Below are positions 8,949 through 17,195 of a stretch of 64,000 nucleotides of DNA, piece by piece. The notes under the pieces are model-generated. The model saw only the letters and a program-made list of their open reading frames with translations. It did no database searches and was not told where the DNA came from. Source of the DNA: Bacteroidales bacterium (GTDB lineage: Bacteria; Bacteroidota; Bacteroidia; Bacteroidales; UBA932); NCBI GenBank assembly GCA_017938925.1, contig JAGBAO010000011.1:1-64000 (forward strand), in the 5' to 3' direction. The translations under genes and the position numbers were made by a program. Within the stretch, counting starts at the first letter, position 1. Each line of letters opens with the position of its first letter.

Positions 8949-9575
8949 ATGAAAAAGTTTTTTGTAATCGCAGCAGCTGCTGCCATCTCATTCTGTGCTT
9001 GTACTAAGGATGATACCAACAAGGTTCAGGGAAGCGGAAACAACGATACATACAAGGGTTCTGCAGGTCTTGTTCTCAACGAGCTTTCAGGTGCTGACAA
9101 GTTCATTGAACTTTACAACACAACCGATGCAGAGATTTCACTCGAGGGATGCTATCTCGTGAAGTATGACAGCTCAAAGGAGGGTGGCAAGAGCACAACA
9201 TGGACAGGAAAGGCAGGCATGAAGATCGCTGCCAAGGGTTATGTAGTGCTTGAGAGCTCTGACCTTGCTGATGAGGCTGAAGGTGGAGATCCTAACTATA
9301 AATATGAGAGCGCAGACCATGTGTTCAAGGGTGGTCTCTCTGGCAAGAAGAACGTATTCATCGAGCTCTATAGCGCAAAGGATGAGCTGCTCAGCGAGTT
9401 CAAGCGTGGTGAGGAAGGTGCCGGCTGGAACCAGGTATCTGGCTTCAACAACGACAAGAAGCACACATTCTCACGCGTTCCGGATGGAACAGGTGCATTC
9501 GTTTACGCAGATCCTACAAAGGGTAAGGCAAACGGTGCCAAGGTTGCTGACATCGAGCAGGCTCCTGAAATGTAA
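8949..9575 (+). CDS. Lamin-tail-domain lipoprotein
   Basis: The 208-residue protein has a lipoprotein signal ending at Cys18 (SFCACTKDD). A lamin-tail (LTD) beta-sandwich follows: LVLNELSGADKFIELYN, EISLEGCYL, GYVVLES and FSRVPDGTGAF are typical strands. Secreted LTD modules are common in Bacteroidota surface proteins, often next to nucleases or phosphatases, but no enzyme is fused here. It is anchored in the envelope. Between the porin and the CYTH genes it could bind a polymeric substrate; that is a guess. Confidence 0.7.
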   Translation: MKKFFVIAAAAAISFCACTKDDTNKVQGSGNNDTYKGSAGLVLNELSGADKFIELYNTTDAEISLEGCYLVKYDSSKEGGKSTTWTGKAGMKIAAKGYVVLESSDLADEAEGGDPNYKYESADHVFKGGLSGKKNVFIELYSAKDELLSEFKRGEEGAGWNQVSGFNNDKKHTFSRVPDGTGAFVYADPTKGKANGAKVADIEQAPEM

Positions 9576-9598
9576 TTAAAGCATATAGTAAACGAACT

Positions 9599-10237
9599 AT
9601 GGCAGAATTGAAAATCGGCGAGATCTCGAAGCCACGCTTCGAGTTCCGCTCTTTCGGACAGTGCTTCTGTGAGGCACACAAGAGAATGGCCCGTCTTTCC
9701 GTTCCTGTACCTGAAAAGGTATGGGAGCGCGAAAGCGACGAGATCTACATCATCTCACGCAAGAACGACATCAACAACACCAAGATCCGCAACGGAAAGA
9801 TGGACATCAAGACATATGTCCAGACTGTTGACGGTCTCGAGCAGTGGAATCCTCTCATGAAGGGTGAGTTCCCTATCTCCCGCACAGTTCTCGAGAACGA
9901 GGTCTTCCCTGCGTTCATGGTGGAGATGCCGGCTCTTGACAAGGATGAGTACACCTACGACGAGTTCATCGCTATGGTGAAGGCTAACCCTGACCTTGCG
10001 GCTGTACGTGTGCACAAGCAGCGTTTCGGCTATATGGTGAATGACACCATCTGCGAGGTGGGCAACGTTCTCATCAACGGTGCGAAGGTAGTTACCATCA
10101 ACTCTGAGTCTACTGAAATCGAGGATATCAAGAAGACCATCGCTGACTGCGGTCTCGAGGGTGTTGAGAACATCAACTACCTCCAGGCTATCAAACGCGT
10201 GATCGGAATGTCTGACAAACCACTTGCAAACGAATAG
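9599..10237 (+). CDS. Divergent CYTH-like protein
   Basis: The protein (212 aa) is not firmly recognised, but several segments read like a CYTH (triphosphate tunnel) fold: FEFRSFGQ at the start in place of the usual EIERK, NTKIRNGKMDIKT resembling the l-iR..l-iK strands, QWNPLMKGEFP, and VHKQRFGYMV in the second half. The very next gene is a canonical CYTH protein 4 bp downstream, which supports an ancient duplication. Several charged tunnel residues are replaced, so it may bind rather than hydrolyse a triphosphate. Cytoplasmic; no signal peptide. Confidence 0.5.
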   Translation: MAELKIGEISKPRFEFRSFGQCFCEAHKRMARLSVPVPEKVWERESDEIYIISRKNDINNTKIRNGKMDIKTYVQTVDGLEQWNPLMKGEFPISRTVLENEVFPAFMVEMPALDKDEYTYDEFIAMVKANPDLAAVRVHKQRFGYMVNDTICEVGNVLINGAKVVTINSESTEIEDIKKTIADCGLEGVENINYLQAIKRVIGMSDKPLANE

Positions 10238-10241
10238 TACC

Positions 10242-10715
10242 ATGGCACAGGAAATCGAAAGAAAATTCTTGGTTGCAGGCGACTTCAAGCCGTTTGCAAA
10301 GAAGGCTACCCGCATCACTCAGGGTTACCTCAGCTCAGTTCCTGAGCGCACCGTCCGCGTCCGCGTGAAGGGCGAGAAGGGATTCATCACCATCAAGGGT
10401 ATCGGTTCTGAGAGCGGTGCAAGCCGTTTCGAGTGGGAGAAGGAGATTCCTGTAGCTGAAGTTCAGGAACTTCTCAAGATCTGCGAGCCAGGCGTGATCG
10501 ACAAGACACGCTACCTCGTTGAGGCTGGCGAGCACACTTATGAGGTGGATGAATTCTACGGTGACAACGAAGGCCTCACAGTGGCTGAGGTCGAGCTTTC
10601 TTCCGAGGACGAGGCTTTTGCAAAGCCTGAGTGGCTCGGCGAGGAGGTTACCGGAGATGTGAAGTACTACAACTCCATGCTTATGAAGAACCCATATAAG
10701 AACTGGGCTAAATAA
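10242..10715 (+). CDS. CYTH domain protein (candidate inorganic triphosphatase)
   Basis: The 157-residue protein begins MAQEIERKFLV, the hallmark ExExK strand of CYTH/triphosphate tunnel enzymes. It continues with TQGYLS, TVRVRVKGEKGFITIKG, KTRYLVE, YEVDEFYGD and VAEVELSSEDEAF. Together these give the acidic and basic residues that line the tunnel. Family members hydrolyse inorganic tripolyphosphate or act on thiamine triphosphate; a few are adenylate cyclases. Beside an OprO/P-like porin and an anion transporter, tripolyphosphatase activity is the most natural inference. Confidence 0.85.
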   Translation: MAQEIERKFLVAGDFKPFAKKATRITQGYLSSVPERTVRVRVKGEKGFITIKGIGSESGASRFEWEKEIPVAEVQELLKICEPGVIDKTRYLVEAGEHTYEVDEFYGDNEGLTVAEVELSSEDEAFAKPEWLGEEVTGDVKYYNSMLMKNPYKNWAK

Positions 10716-10734
10716 TTTGAGATTGCCGATCAAG

Positions 10735-10800
10735 CCGGCAATGACGTCTGTCGTAACCGGCAATGACGTCTGTCGTAACCGGCAATGACGTCTGTCATAA
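10735..10800. repeat. Three tandem 22-bp repeats followed by a REP-like palindrome
   Basis: CCGGCAATGACGTCTGTCGT plus AA is repeated three times head to tail (10735, 10757, 10779; the last has CATAA). Directly after, at 10821-10846, is a palindrome CATCCCCGGCTTGACCGGGG. A close relative of that palindrome occurs at 28502-28527. The array separates the CYTH gene from the SLC13 gene and probably limits read-through or is a dispersed repeat. Confidence 0.85.
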
Positions 10801-10862
10801 GCCGACAGGGGATGGCTCCACGTCATCCCCGGCTTGACCGGGGATCTTTAAAACCAACAACC

Positions 10863-12473
10863 ATGACCGACAAGAACACTGAACTGAACCAGGAGCAGGT
10901 CTTTGACCCGCTGGATATGAACAACTATAAGGTGGAGAAGCTTCCGAAGATGGAGAAATCCGGCTTCGAGAAGTGGATGGCACGCCTTGGCGGACCTATA
11001 GCGGCCCTTGTCTTCATCCTCATCTACTGGGTGGTGGACATTCCGCTCTTCGACAACATGGACTTTTCCGGACTGTCGGGCAAGGCTCAGGCAAGGCTGA
11101 ACGTCATCGGTGAAGCAGCCTTCATAAGGGCCTGCTATGCCATGCTCGCCATATTCTGCGCCTCGATAGTATTGTGGATAACAGAGGCCGTCCAGAGCTA
11201 CCTGACCTCACTTATGGTGATCATGGCCGTGATCCTATGCGGCGTGACCACCCAGAAGGATGCCTTCGCACAGCTGGGACATCCGGTGATGTGGCTCAAC
11301 ATCCTGTCTTTCGTTCTTGCCAGCATGCTTGTCAAGACAAGGGTGGCCAAGAGATTCGCCCTGTGGTTCGTGCTCAAGTTCGGAAAGAGCGCGAGCGGCA
11401 TCTTCTTCAGCTTCCTTGTCATAAACGTTGTCCTTTCAATGTTCATCTCGGCTACCACCGTGAAGGCTACAATCCTTCTTCCTATATTCATGGTAGTGGC
11501 GGCCATCTTCGGAGCAAGCCAGGGCAACCGTAACAATTTCGGACGCAACCTTGTGCTCCAGAACCTTTTCCAGATCAATGTCGGAGCAAGCGCCTTCATG
11601 ACCGGCTCGGGCGCGAACCTCCTTGCAATATCCCTTCTTACAGGTGCCTACAGCTCAGTCACGATGATTTACTCTGACTGGCTTGTGGCTGCTTTCCCTC
11701 TTGCCATGATCCTGCTCCTTATCGGCTGGTTCATCGGTGTGAAGGTGATATTCCCTCTCAAGCCGGAGGAAAAGAAGCCTCAGATCGAAGGCGGTATGGA
11801 ACGCCTACGTCAGGAACTCGTCACCATGGGAAAGATGACCAGAGAGGAATATAAGTCGATTGCCATATTCGTGGGTGTGCTCGTGATGTGGGTGACCGAG
11901 AACTGGCATGGCGTATCTGCTGAGGTGGTGGTTCTTATCGGTGCCATCATCGCCCTCATGCCTGGAATCGGTGTCGTGAAATGGAACGACGTCGATATTC
12001 CTTGGCACCTGATGATCTTCTCGGCTGGTGCCTATGTGATCGGATCCGGCCTTAATGCCACCGACCTTCCTGCCATGATGGTCGGAGCAGGAATGGATGC
12101 CCTCGGCATCACTGCGCAGACTCCTTTCATAGTTCTGTATATTCTCCTAACTGGACTTATGCTTTTTAGCGCTCTGATCTTCCAGTCGAAGAACATGAGG
12201 ACGCTGGTATTCGTCCCTATCGCCATAGGTGTCGAGCAGCAGTTCGGCCTTCCGCCGCTCAGCCTCTCGTTCCCTGTGTCACTTTTGATTGAACACGTTT
12301 ACGTGCTGCCGTTCAACAGCAAGCCGGCAGCGCTGCTATATACGACAAACCATTACAGCTGGAGCGATACCTTCAAATTCGGTATCACCATGATGGTCAT
12401 AGCATGGATTATGATAATGGTTTGGGGTGAAACCGTACTGCACTGGTTAGGTTATACTCCTGGGCTATTCTGA
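10863..12473 (+). CDS. SLC13/DASS family sodium-anion symporter
   Basis: This 536-residue inner-membrane transporter of the divalent-anion:Na+ symporter family has a hydrophilic N-terminal tail (about 35 residues) and about eleven membrane segments. It shows the paired re-entrant signatures expected of the family (SATTVKATILLPIF in the first half, SLSFPVSLLIEHVYVLPF in the second). Homologues carry dicarboxylates, sulfate or phosphate. Selectivity cannot be read from sequence; the operon suggests phosphate or a similar anion. The ATG at 10863 follows a short leader after the repeat array. The stop overlaps the next start codon by one base. Confidence 0.85.
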   Translation: MTDKNTELNQEQVFDPLDMNNYKVEKLPKMEKSGFEKWMARLGGPIAALVFILIYWVVDIPLFDNMDFSGLSGKAQARLNVIGEAAFIRACYAMLAIFCASIVLWITEAVQSYLTSLMVIMAVILCGVTTQKDAFAQLGHPVMWLNILSFVLASMLVKTRVAKRFALWFVLKFGKSASGIFFSFLVINVVLSMFISATTVKATILLPIFMVVAAIFGASQGNRNNFGRNLVLQNLFQINVGASAFMTGSGANLLAISLLTGAYSSVTMIYSDWLVAAFPLAMILLLIGWFIGVKVIFPLKPEEKKPQIEGGMERLRQELVTMGKMTREEYKSIAIFVGVLVMWVTENWHGVSAEVVVLIGAIIALMPGIGVVKWNDVDIPWHLMIFSAGAYVIGSGLNATDLPAMMVGAGMDALGITAQTPFIVLYILLTGLMLFSALIFQSKNMRTLVFVPIAIGVEQQFGLPPLSLSFPVSLLIEHVYVLPFNSKPAALLYTTNHYSWSDTFKFGITMMVIAWIMIMVWGETVLHWLGYTPGLF

Positions 12474-13933
12474 TGATATCGATACAGGCAAAGAAACACG
12501 ATAACTTCTCGGTCGAGTTCAAGTTCGGATTCAACTGCAGGGAGGACGGCGTCAAGGATGACTTCTCCGTGAACGCCTGGATGTTCGTGCCCAACAGTCT
12601 GGACATAAATCCGGAAAACTACGGCAAGAAGCAGTTCTACCGCGACATCAAGTCCAATGTCCGCCTGATCACGCCTGTGTATCTGCTTCGCGACATCGCG
12701 CAGGACACTTCCATGCCGCTGACCTCTCTGAAAAAGGCTCTGGAAAGGGTGGTGAACAATCCTCAGCAGAGTGACCTGGACTCATACGAGTACCATCTCA
12801 AGATGTTTGCGGCGATATTCAAGAGCGCTCTCCGAGACCATGCCTCCCATCTGAGGTCGGTGCGGTCGCTGGAGTCAGCGGAATATCTTGTCGATGACTA
12901 TGTCGGCAACGCAAAGCTGGTCCTGGTGAAATTCCGTTCCTTATATAAGATAATAGACGTTCCTACTGTCTCAGACAAGACCCGCAGCTATTTCCGGCTC
13001 TGCGACGAGTTCATGAGCCATATGGTGGAGCTCAGGACCATCCGCCTGATCAAGGTCGTGGATGCATCAGCCGTATCTGCCTCCCTCGCGCGCATAAGGT
13101 CGGCATTTGCGGGACTGCTGGCAGAGGAAAGGGAATATATGGCCCGGATGGGATATGGGCGTCTGAACGGCAGACCGGACCATGACAGAGATCTGGTCTA
13201 CCACCATGGAATGTTGAAGAAATTCATCGAAAGCGAGCTCTACATCAGTCTGGACAAGAAGAAGGACGGTGTTGCGGTAGAGCAGATATACTACAGCATA
13301 GCCGCCGGTGTGGCTATGATATTTGCGACAGCGGTCGCATGGCATACGCAGGTCAGATATGGAAACATCACGTGGCCGCTTTTCGTCGTCCTGGTCGTCA
13401 GCTACATGCTCAAGGACCGTATCAAGGACCTTCTGCGCTACTATTTCGCCCATCGTCTGGGAGACAAGTATTTCGACAAGAAGGCGACAGTGACCATAGG
13501 AAACAATCGGGTGGGTGTGATCAAGGAAGGATTCGACTTCATTTCGAAGTCCCGTACCCCTTCCGAGGTCATGAACATGCGTGACAAGGCTTCCACAGTC
13601 GAGGACGAGTCGAGGATATTCGAAGAAAAGGTCATGCTGTACCGCAAGCATGTGATCATAGACGACAGGGCCATGGCGAAAAATGCAGATTATCCTATGC
13701 GGGGGATCAACGAGATCATGCGTCTGCACCTGACCCGTTTCACCCAGAAGATGGACAATGCCGAGGTGCCGATAGACACTGTGGATGCAGACGGAAACCT
13801 CACCACATATTCGATACAGAAGATATATCATGTGCATGTGATATTCCAGCTTCAGCATGACGGGGAGGTCGAATACCACCAGTTCCGGATATCCATGACA
13901 CGCAACGGAGTCCAGACAATAGATGAAATTTGA
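12473..13933 (+). CDS. Conserved hypothetical membrane-anchored protein
   Basis: I do not recognise a named family. The 486-residue protein has a mainly soluble first half rich in helices, two adjacent hydrophobic segments at about residues 275-315 (SIAAGVAMIFATAVAWHTQ and WPLFVVLVVSYML), and a charged C-terminal half with beta strands. No catalytic motif was found. Its start overlaps the SLC13 stop by one base (TGATG-type junction), so it is translationally coupled to the transporter and probably a partner of it. It is the last gene of the operon; a new promoter follows. Confidence 0.6.
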   Translation: MISIQAKKHDNFSVEFKFGFNCREDGVKDDFSVNAWMFVPNSLDINPENYGKKQFYRDIKSNVRLITPVYLLRDIAQDTSMPLTSLKKALERVVNNPQQSDLDSYEYHLKMFAAIFKSALRDHASHLRSVRSLESAEYLVDDYVGNAKLVLVKFRSLYKIIDVPTVSDKTRSYFRLCDEFMSHMVELRTIRLIKVVDASAVSASLARIRSAFAGLLAEEREYMARMGYGRLNGRPDHDRDLVYHHGMLKKFIESELYISLDKKKDGVAVEQIYYSIAAGVAMIFATAVAWHTQVRYGNITWPLFVVLVVSYMLKDRIKDLLRYYFAHRLGDKYFDKKATVTIGNNRVGVIKEGFDFISKSRTPSEVMNMRDKASTVEDESRIFEEKVMLYRKHVIIDDRAMAKNADYPMRGINEIMRLHLTRFTQKMDNAEVPIDTVDADGNLTTYSIQKIYHVHVIFQLQHDGEVEYHQFRISMTRNGVQTIDEI

Positions 13934-13964
13934 TTTGCTTCTTCGGGAAAACTATGTATTTTTG
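13934..13964 (+). promoter_or_regulatory. Bacteroidota promoter TTTG-N19-TATTTTTG
   Basis: TTTG at 13934-13937 is followed after 19 bp by TATTTTTG at 13957-13964, an exact match to the Bacteroidota sigma-ABfr consensus. It lies 23 bp before the ATG at 13988 and explains why the lipoprotein gene is a separate unit. Confidence 0.8.
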
Positions 13965-13987
13965 CGTCCGTTAATTCAATAGTATAG

Positions 13988-14767
13988 ATGAAGAAGACAT
14001 TATTTATTTTTATTGCACTTTTTTCTTTGGCCTCGTGCCTGAAGGACGGCGGTTTTACGGACACAAGGCCGGTCTATGCCACCTTCGAATATTCCGGGAT
14101 GGATTACACAAAACTTTTTGGCAAGGACAGTCTCTTCTTTGAGTCGGATGCTGGATATGGTCTCGGCTGGGAGTATATGGCTTTCCTGCATAAGGTGGAC
14201 ACATCCGTTACTGACAACTGGATTTTTCAGGGAGGTGTGATGCTGTCATATCTGAAAGGAAAGACCTTTGACCCGACTGACAGCCTTTCAATGGCTCAGA
14301 GCGACAGCCTTATGTATGCAGACAACAGGTTCCGGGCGAATTCGGGTGCAGATCCTCTGTTTGGCAGAACCTATCTCGTGTATCATCAGAACCCTGATCC
14401 GACTCTGATGCCGAAGCATGATGTGGAGTTTCTTGCAGCCAATGTGGGTACTTGCCAGCCGCTCGGGTGCTATGTGAACAATACTAATTATGTGGCATAT
14501 AAGGTGGCGCAGACTTTTGAAGACGGAGACCGTCTTACCCTCAAGGCCACAGGATATCTCAAAGGGGTGAAGACAGGAGAGGCTTCGATGGAACTGGCGG
14601 ATTTTTCCGCTAAGAAGGATTCGATCGTATCGACATGGACCAAGTTCGACCTCAACAATCTGGCAAATGTGGATTTTGTGGATTTTGAAGTGATTTCCAC
14701 CAGGGAGGATGTCCCTGCGGATTTCTGCCTGGACTATTTTGTGACCTCAGTGACAATCAGTTATTAA
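13988..14767 (+). CDS. DUF4465-like lipoprotein
   Basis: The protein is a 259-residue envelope lipoprotein with signal MKKTLFIFIALFSLASCLKD (lipid Cys at 17). The body is beta-rich and contains the segment GCYVNNTNYVAYKV then DRLTLKATGYLKG, which resembles DUF4465 proteins, a Bacteroidota family of unknown function often near TonB systems. No TonB receptor is nearby here. It is transcribed from its own promoter. Confidence 0.6.
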   Translation: MKKTLFIFIALFSLASCLKDGGFTDTRPVYATFEYSGMDYTKLFGKDSLFFESDAGYGLGWEYMAFLHKVDTSVTDNWIFQGGVMLSYLKGKTFDPTDSLSMAQSDSLMYADNRFRANSGADPLFGRTYLVYHQNPDPTLMPKHDVEFLAANVGTCQPLGCYVNNTNYVAYKVAQTFEDGDRLTLKATGYLKGVKTGEASMELADFSAKKDSIVSTWTKFDLNNLANVDFVDFEVISTREDVPADFCLDYFVTSVTISY

Positions 14768-14778
14768 ACCTAAAGAAT

Positions 14779-14955
14779 ATGATTACATTTATTGTCTGGC
14801 TCGTAGGAGTCATCTGCTGCATCTGGTGCATCAAGGATGTATGGAGCAAGTCCCACGTGGACACACTTATCAAGGTCCTCATCACTTTAGGACTGCTTTG
14901 TTTCAGCTGGATCGGTCTTGCGGTTTATTATTTTATCGTAAAGGACAGGATCTAA
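14779..14955 (+). CDS. Small two-helix membrane protein (PLDc_N-like)
   Basis: A 58-codon reading frame begins 11 bp after the lipoprotein gene and encodes two hydrophobic helices (MITFIVWLVGVICCIWC and LITLGLLCFSWIGLAVYYF) ending in IVKDRI. The second helix plus the basic end resembles the small PLDc_N/SHOCT-type membrane proteins that end YxxxGR. It overlaps the last four bases of the converging rimM gene. Function unknown; translation is likely because of the clean membrane-protein pattern. Confidence 0.6.
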   Translation: MITFIVWLVGVICCIWCIKDVWSKSHVDTLIKVLITLGLLCFSWIGLAVYYFIVKDRI

Positions 14956-15488
14956 AGCAGACCCTCTGGAACTTCCATGATGAGTTCCCTGTTTTCGGGA
15001 TCGACAGAAAGTATCAGATCTTCATGGAGCGGTATCATTACTGCTCCATTTTCTGTTTCCACCTCTATGCACGGATTGTTCGGGATGTCGATGAAGTCGG
15101 TGATCTCTCCCACTTCGTATAGTTCCATCTCCTCTTCCTCCCCGACCTGATCGGGGATCCCCGCCGGAGTCAGCAGCACCCATCCCACAAGCGCTGCAAA
15201 TCCGTCCTCTTCAAGGGACATTTCAGGAAGACAGTCTTCCTCTATATATACCGCCTTTCCTGCAATTTCCTCGACATCTTCCTGAGAGCAGATGTCTGTC
15301 AGGCGGACAAGGGCCTTGGTGTTGCCCCTCTTCTGGAATGATTCGATATAAAAAGGAACCGGAAGTCCATCGAATATGATGAACACCGGTTCCTGTAGGT
15401 TGATATCTTCAGGAGCGATTTCGCGGAAACCCAATACGAGTTCCCCGTCGGTACCGTTAGATTTCAGAACCTGAGCTACCTGCAGCAT
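14952..15488 (-). CDS. rimM: 16S rRNA processing protein RimM
   Basis: RimM binds S19 and assists maturation of the 30S head domain. The 178-residue product begins MLQVAQVLKSNGTDGELVLG, the usual beta-barrel start, and has a C-terminal PRC-barrel-type region (LVGWVLLTPAG, ITDFIDIPNNPCIEVE, IPLHEDLILSVDPENRELIMEV). An in-frame upstream extension to 15581 overlaps rpsP and is Leu/Arg-rich, so the ATG at 15488 is preferred. It lies 7 bp downstream of rpsP in the same transcript, matching the common rpsP-rimM order. Confidence 0.9.
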   Translation of the reverse strand: MLQVAQVLKSNGTDGELVLGFREIAPEDINLQEPVFIIFDGLPVPFYIESFQKRGNTKALVRLTDICSQEDVEEIAGKAVYIEEDCLPEMSLEEDGFAALVGWVLLTPAGIPDQVGEEEEMELYEVGEITDFIDIPNNPCIEVETENGAVMIPLHEDLILSVDPENRELIMEVPEGLL

Positions 15489-15495
15489 GGCAGAA

Positions 15496-16056
15496 TTACT
15501 CAGCGCTTTCAGCTGGTGCTTCCTCAGCTGCAGCAGCTTCCTGTGCAGCCTTCTCGGCAGCGGCAGCCTCGGCAGCTGCACGAGCAGCCTCCTCAGCCTC
15601 AGCCTTTCTCTTGGCGATAGCCTCAGCTCTCTCCTGATTTACCTTAGCCTCAGCCTCAACTGCAGCCTTGTAAGCAGCAGCAGCGTCCTTGCTAAGTCCC
15701 TCTTTCTTTGCGTTGATCTTTGCAGCCTTCTCTGCCTTCCATGCAGCAAGCTTGGCATCAGCCTGCTCCTGAGTGAGAGCGCCCTTCTTTACACCACCCT
15801 CAAGGTGCTTTGCAAGGAGTACACCCTCGTAAGAGAGGAGACGCTTTGCAGTGAGGGTAGGCTGAGCACCTACGTTAAGCCATGCAAGAGCACGCTCGTG
15901 GTTGAGCATGATGGTTGCAGGGTTTGTGTTAGGGTTGTAAGAGCCGAGCTGCTCGATGAAACGACCATCGCGAGGTGCGCGTGAATCAGCCACTACAATG
16001 TGGAAGAATGCGAAATTCTTCTTTCCGTGGCGCTGGAGACGAATTTTAACAGCCAT
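15496..16056 (-). CDS. rpsP: 30S ribosomal protein S16 with long Ala/Glu-rich tail
   Basis: S16 is a primary binding protein of the 30S body. Residues 1-85 are canonical ([34 protein letters not shown]). Residues 90-186 form a Lys/Ala/Glu-rich helical extension, ending in near-homopolymeric [19 protein letters not shown]. Such a tail is common in Bacteroidota S16 but absent in E. coli (82 aa). A strong promoter lies just upstream, and rimM follows. Confidence 0.95.
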   Translation of the reverse strand: MAVKIRLQRHGKKNFAFFHIVVADSRAPRDGRFIEQLGSYNPNTNPATIMLNHERALAWLNVGAQPTLTAKRLLSYEGVLLAKHLEGGVKKGALTQEQADAKLAAWKAEKAAKINAKKEGLSKDAAAAYKAAVEAEAKVNQERAEAIAKRKAEAEEAARAAAEAAAAEKAAQEAAAAEEAPAESAE

Positions 16057-16119
16057 TGTGAATCTGTTTTAAATGTTTAATAATATTACCTACACTTCTC
16101 CTACCCGAGGAAAAGCGCG

Positions 16120-16149
16120 CAAAGATACGAATAAATCTTTAATTTCCAA
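16120..16149 (-). promoter_or_regulatory. rpsP promoter TTG-N19-TATCTTTG
   Basis: Read on the minus strand, TTG (16147-16149) is followed after 19 bp by TATCTTTG (16127-16120). This is a consensus Bacteroidota promoter. It leaves a leader of about 55 nt before the S16 start at 16056. Confidence 0.8.
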
Positions 16150-16231
16150 TAACATTTGCAGACCTGCGGCAGATGGAGCAGGTTTGTCATCGAAGAAATC
16201 GGTTGAAAATTTCAAAAAATGTTCAAAAAAG

Positions 16232-16262
16232 TTTGCAGGTTTAATTTTTTATCGTACCTTTG
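16232..16262 (+). promoter_or_regulatory. tRNA-Leu promoter TTTG-N19-TACCTTTG
   Basis: TTTG at 16232-16235 and TACCTTTG at 16255-16262 are separated by 19 bp, an exact consensus match. The tRNA starts 16 bp after the -7 box. Confidence 0.85.
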
Positions 16263-16277
16263 CAATCCCAAAACAAA

Positions 16278-16360
16278 GCGGTGGTGGTGAAATGGTAGAC
16301 ACGCTACTTTGAGGGGGTAGTGGGAGTAATCCTGTGCGAGTTCGAGTCTCGCCCACCGCA
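16278..16360 (+). tRNA. tRNA-Leu(GAG)
   Basis: The acceptor stem GCGGTGG (16278-16284) pairs with CCACCGC (16353-16359), with discriminator A at 16360. The T arm is GCGAG-TTCGAGT-CTCGC. The anticodon stem CTACT/GGTAG holds the loop TTGAGGG, giving anticodon GAG. A class II extra arm (TGGGAGTAATCCT) confirms leucine. CCA is not encoded. Confidence 0.95.
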
Positions 16361-16370
16361 CCCCGATACG

Positions 16371-16409
16371 ACAGAGGAAAAATCGAAAGGTTTTTCCTCT
16401 GTTTCTTTT
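16371..16409 (+). terminator. Intrinsic terminator after tRNA-Leu
   Basis: ACAGAGGAAAAA (16371-16382) pairs with TTTTTCCTCTGT (16391-16402) and is followed by TTCTTTT. It is placed 10 bp after the tRNA, as expected for a monocistronic tRNA unit. Confidence 0.85.
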
Positions 16410-17160
16410 ATACAACCTGCTGTAAATCTGTCGATTATATCGAAGAATGTGTTTCGGGATCAATGTAAAATCCCGGTTGTTTTGGATTTTCTTCATCACC
16501 GGCACAAAGCATGTATAGCGAGCGGTAGGCAAATGGTCCGGTGGACCTTTGCTGCGAGCGGGAGCCCTTTGGCGTAGCTCGCGCAGCTTGCTTTGAGCAG
16601 CTGGCTGTCGTATCTGCCAGCTCCGGTGCCCTGCACTCTGCAAAATATCTTTTCAAGCCGGAAGAAATGGTCCTACGATCAAAATATCCGCCTATTTTTT
16701 GATCCAGACTCTGTGAATCATGCAAAATCGCATATTTTCGACAGTTTCCGTGAGTTTCAATCAAAAAATCGTCGTGTTTTTTGATTGAAAATGCTGTGGC
16801 ATGGTGCTCTGTTGCCCATTCATCCGAAAAACGGTCTCTAATAAAGTCCTGGTTACCATGCCCTCAAGGTAATAGAGTTAAATTACCAGCCTGCTTTTTC
16901 CGTTGATCCCTTGTTGTGAATCTCGAATATGCCAGTTTCCGCAGACAAAAGGCACCGACAGGCAGCTTTTCAGTCAAAACTTTGCCTGTCGGTCCTGAAT
17001 ATCATGGCTTTGGCATCTCAAACGGCACCATCAGGCAGACTTTTGAACAAAACAGCGCCTGTCGGTCCAGCGACTGATTTTACCAACCGACTTTTTCCTT
17101 TGATCCGAAATTCCGGCAGACCGCATCATTGTGAAGGTGGAGAAAATTTTCAGCGGTGTA
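16410..17160. repeat. Gene-free stretch with palindromic repeat elements
   Basis: I see no convincing gene in this 750-bp stretch. It contains a perfect 14-bp hairpin (TTTCAATCAAAAAA at 16755-16768 with its complement at 16777-16790, 8-nt loop). It also holds two related 45-bp elements at about 16953-16994 and 17025-17068, each built as CAGGCAG...CAAAAC...GCCTGTCGGTCC. In the first, CCGACAGGCA (16955-16964) is complementary to TGCCTGTCGG (16983-16992). A fragment with the same GCCTGTCGGTC core lies at about 887-897 downstream of dapB, so the element appears to be dispersed. Confidence 0.6.
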
Positions 17161-17190
17161 TTGCGGATTTCAGAAATGTTCGTACCTTTG
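17161..17190 (+). promoter_or_regulatory. Promoter TTG-N19-TACCTTTG in gene-free region
   Basis: TTG at 17161-17163 is followed after 19 bp by TACCTTTG at 17183-17190. No start codon with a credible protein follows, so the expected product is an RNA starting near 17196. Confidence 0.75.
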
Positions 17191-17195
17191 CAGTA

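Noticed and set aside
10821-10846. Intrinsic terminator at the CATCCCCGG palindrome
   Set aside because: There is no T run after the stem, and a close copy exists at 28502, so it is listed as a dispersed REP-like repeat.
16212-16643. Minus-strand open frame of 143 codons across the tRNA-Leu region
   Set aside because: It runs through the tRNA, its terminator and spacer DNA, so the frame is accidental.
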